Assembly (NCBI GenBank): GCA_007128345.1
Contig: SKXS01000230.1
Location: 1-7,206 of the forward strand
Direction of reading: 5' to 3'
Source of the DNA: Spirochaetia bacterium
Lineage (GTDB): Bacteria > Spirochaetota > Spirochaetia > PWKH01
Length of the DNA stretch: 7,206 nt
Each line of letters starts with the position of its first letter. Positions within the stretch are counted from its first letter, which is position 1. The position numbers and the translations under genes were made by a program. The notes beneath the pieces were generated by a model, which ran no database searches, was not told the origin of the DNA, and saw only the letters and a list, made by a program, of their open reading frames with translations. Positions 5,991 through 7,206 of the stretch are shown here, in pieces.

Positions 5991-6012
5991 GCCGGAACAT
6001 ACCGGCAGGAGG
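5991..6012 (+). promoter_or_regulatory. Hairpin abutting the epimerase Shine-Dalgarno
   Basis: GCCGG (5991-5995) and CCGGC (6002-6006) can pair around AACATA, directly before AGGAGG (6007-6012), which is eight bases from the ATG at 6021. The SD supports the start; the small stem may tune ribosome access. The rest of the 87 bp gap shows no terminator, so the two plus-strand genes are probably co-transcribed. Confidence 0.4.
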
Positions 6013-6020
6013 AAAAATCT

Positions 6021-7016
6021 ATGGCAGTGCTCATTACCGGGGGAACAGGATTCATTGGAGTAAATATCGCCGAGGAGCTGGCGGACGAAGGGCAGGAGGT
6101 AATCCTTCTTGCACGCAAACCCCCTCTGCCCGAAGTCACAGATTCACTTGAGCAAAGAAAAGGGAAGACCATCTTTTTTAAGGGAGACATACTGGATCCC
6201 GACAGCCTTGACCAGGTGATCCGTACCTATGCGGTGGATACGATTATTCATTCAGCGGTCATCACCCCTGATGACGAACGTGAGAAGAATGAAAGCAAGA
6301 TGATAGCCCAGGTCAACTACATGGGATCAATAGAAGTTCTTGAGGCAGCCAAGCGGGCGCAGGTGCAGAAAGTGCTCTATCTTTCATCCGGATCTGTGTA
6401 TGGTGACGCATCCTATGGAGATCCCTGGCTCAGCGAAGAGAGCACATTTCCCCGGCCTAATGCGCTCTACGGCATCAACAAGTTTGCCGGCGAACGGGCT
6501 GCAGTCAGGTATCGTGAAATATTTGACATGAACATCATCGTCGGGAGAGTCGGAGGAGTATTTGGTCCCTGGGAAAGATACACTGGCGTTCGGGATACCC
6601 TAAGCGGGCCGTTTTTTGCAACCCGGTTTGCTGTTCTTGGCGAGACCGCCGTGCTGCCCAGGCCCGGATGCAAGGATTGGGTCTACAGCAGGGACATAGC
6701 CAAGTCTGCGGCAGCCATGCTCGCAGCCGACACACTCTCCTACGATGTCTATAATTTGAGCTCCGGATATGTCTGGACTGTCGCTGAATGGTGCGAAAAG
6801 CTCAAAGAGGCATTCCCGTCATTTGACTACCGCATTGCTGACAGTGACCATGAAGCGAATATCGACCTCTTTGAAGTAAAGGACCGCAATCCGCTTCTGA
6901 TTGACAGACTCAAGGATGATGTAGGGTATACCCCTATCTTCGACTTGGACAGGTCATTTTCAGACTATATGGAGTGGATTGAGGGGACAACTAAGTTCTG
7001 GGTAAATCCTTCATAA
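6021..7016 (+). CDS. NAD-dependent epimerase/dehydratase (extended SDR)
   Basis: A 331-residue extended short-chain dehydrogenase/reductase. GGTGFIG (7-13) is the nucleotide-binding glycine motif, GDILDP (55-60) the adenine-side strand, SSGSVYG (122-128) supplies the active-site serine region, and Y150-x3-K154 (YGINK) is the catalytic pair. RVGGVFGPWER (176-186) and DWVYSRDIAKSAAAM (219-233) follow the GDP/UDP-sugar-epimerase pattern of the C-terminal substrate domain. The length is typical for the family. It oxidises, epimerises or dehydrates a sugar-nucleotide or related polyol or ketone substrate using bound NAD(P); the substrate cannot be read from the sequence. No polysaccharide genes surround it, so a catabolic, non-sugar-nucleotide role is conceivable given the neighbours (inference). 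The start has AGGAGG eight bases upstream. Second gene after the PPC protein; a strong hairpin follows the TAA. Confidence 0.85.
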   Translation: MAVLITGGTGFIGVNIAEELADEGQEVILLARKPPLPEVTDSLEQRKGKTIFFKGDILDPDSLDQVIRTYAVDTIIHSAVITPDDEREKNESKMIAQVNYMGSIEVLEAAKRAQVQKVLYLSSGSVYGDASYGDPWLSEESTFPRPNALYGINKFAGERAAVRYREIFDMNIIVGRVGGVFGPWERYTGVRDTLSGPFFATRFAVLGETAVLPRPGCKDWVYSRDIAKSAAAMLAADTLSYDVYNLSSGYVWTVAEWCEKLKEAFPSFDYRIADSDHEANIDLFEVKDRNPLLIDRLKDDVGYTPIFDLDRSFSDYMEWIEGTTKFWVNPS

Positions 7017-7042
7017 TCTATACTGCTGGTGAATATCTACGT

Positions 7043-7070
7043 ACACGGACGGCTTGAATGCCGTCCGTGT
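7043..7070 (+). terminator. Strong hairpin after the epimerase gene
   Basis: ACACGGACGGC (7043-7053) and GCCGTCCGTGT (7060-7070) form a perfect 11 bp stem with loop TTGAAT, 26 bases past the TAA. The following TCTGTTG is only weakly T-rich and the other strand has no T-run, so it is either a weak or factor-assisted terminator or an RNA 3'-end stabiliser. It may serve both directions if a minus-strand gene ends at 7157. Confidence 0.65.
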
Positions 7071-7156
7071 CTGTTGCCGCCTACGCTCATCATGAACCAG
7101 CGTTGCATATGCGTCCAGTTCAGCATTCAAGCACAACAGGGCTGGCGGGTATACCG

Positions 7157-7206
7157 CTAGTGCTCACACCATTCTATGGGATTACCTGGCCTTCTCAACC
7201 CTGCCG
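7157..7206 (-). CDS. Possible 3' end of an unidentified minus-strand gene
   Basis: One minus-strand frame is open from the right edge to a TAG at 7157-7159 and would end with RRPGNPIEWCEH. This is too short to tell from chance. The convergent position behind the 7043-7070 hairpin is the only support. Between 7071 and 7156 I see no gene; an 8 bp palindrome GGTATACC lies at 7148-7155. Confidence 0.15.
   Translation of the reverse strand, partial: AGLRRPGNPIEWCEH

Noticed and set aside
1..7206. CRISPR arrays, tRNA/rRNA genes, insertion sequences
   Set aside because: No regularly spaced repeats, no tRNA-like clover sequences, and no transposase or terminal repeats were seen on either strand.

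Overview
The window looks like accessory catabolic DNA from an anaerobic, amino-acid- or organic-acid-fermenting bacterium. The gene content points there: a CoA- and ferredoxin-dependent 2-oxoacid oxidoreductase gene, an ADP-forming acyl-CoA synthetase and a transaminase. Base composition is moderate (near half G+C by eye). Shine-Dalgarno sites are strong and the promoters are sigma-70-like, so it is bacterial rather than archaeal. A Clostridia/Synergistota-type anaerobe is a reasonable guess, but the sequence alone does not fix the lineage.

Layout. From the left edge to about 3346 lies a minus-strand operon, read right to left: branched-chain-type aminotransferase (2393-3346), fused ADP-forming acyl-CoA synthetase (224-2362), and the first 64 codons of iorA, the alpha subunit of indolepyruvate ferredoxin oxidoreductase (1-193, running off the left edge). 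From 3490 to 5006 lies a second minus-strand unit: a DUF6282-type putative metal-dependent hydrolase (3960-5006) and a DUF3830 cyclophilin-like protein (3490-3963). Their stop and start codons overlap in GTGA. Divergent from this, on the plus strand, are a standalone PPC/DUF296-domain protein (5385-5933) and an NAD-dependent epimerase/dehydratase (6021-7016), followed by a strong hairpin at 7043-7070. The last 190 bases hold that hairpin and perhaps the tail of another minus-strand gene.

How the genes may work together. Aminotransferase, 2-oxoacid:ferredoxin oxidoreductase and ADP-forming CoA ligase form the classic route amino acid -> 2-oxoacid -> acyl-CoA -> acid + ATP. The hydrolase, DUF3830 and PPC/epimerase genes have no known substrate; they could feed that route from an unidentified compound.

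Regulation is the main discovery. Three similar 15-17 bp imperfect palindromes, roughly TTTCAYWWTGCGAA, each lie just downstream of the -10 box of a recognisable minus-strand promoter: two tandem promoters ahead of the hydrolase operon and one ahead of the aminotransferase operon. This suggests that one repressor, not encoded in the window, co-controls both operons, and supports reading the locus as one catabolic system.
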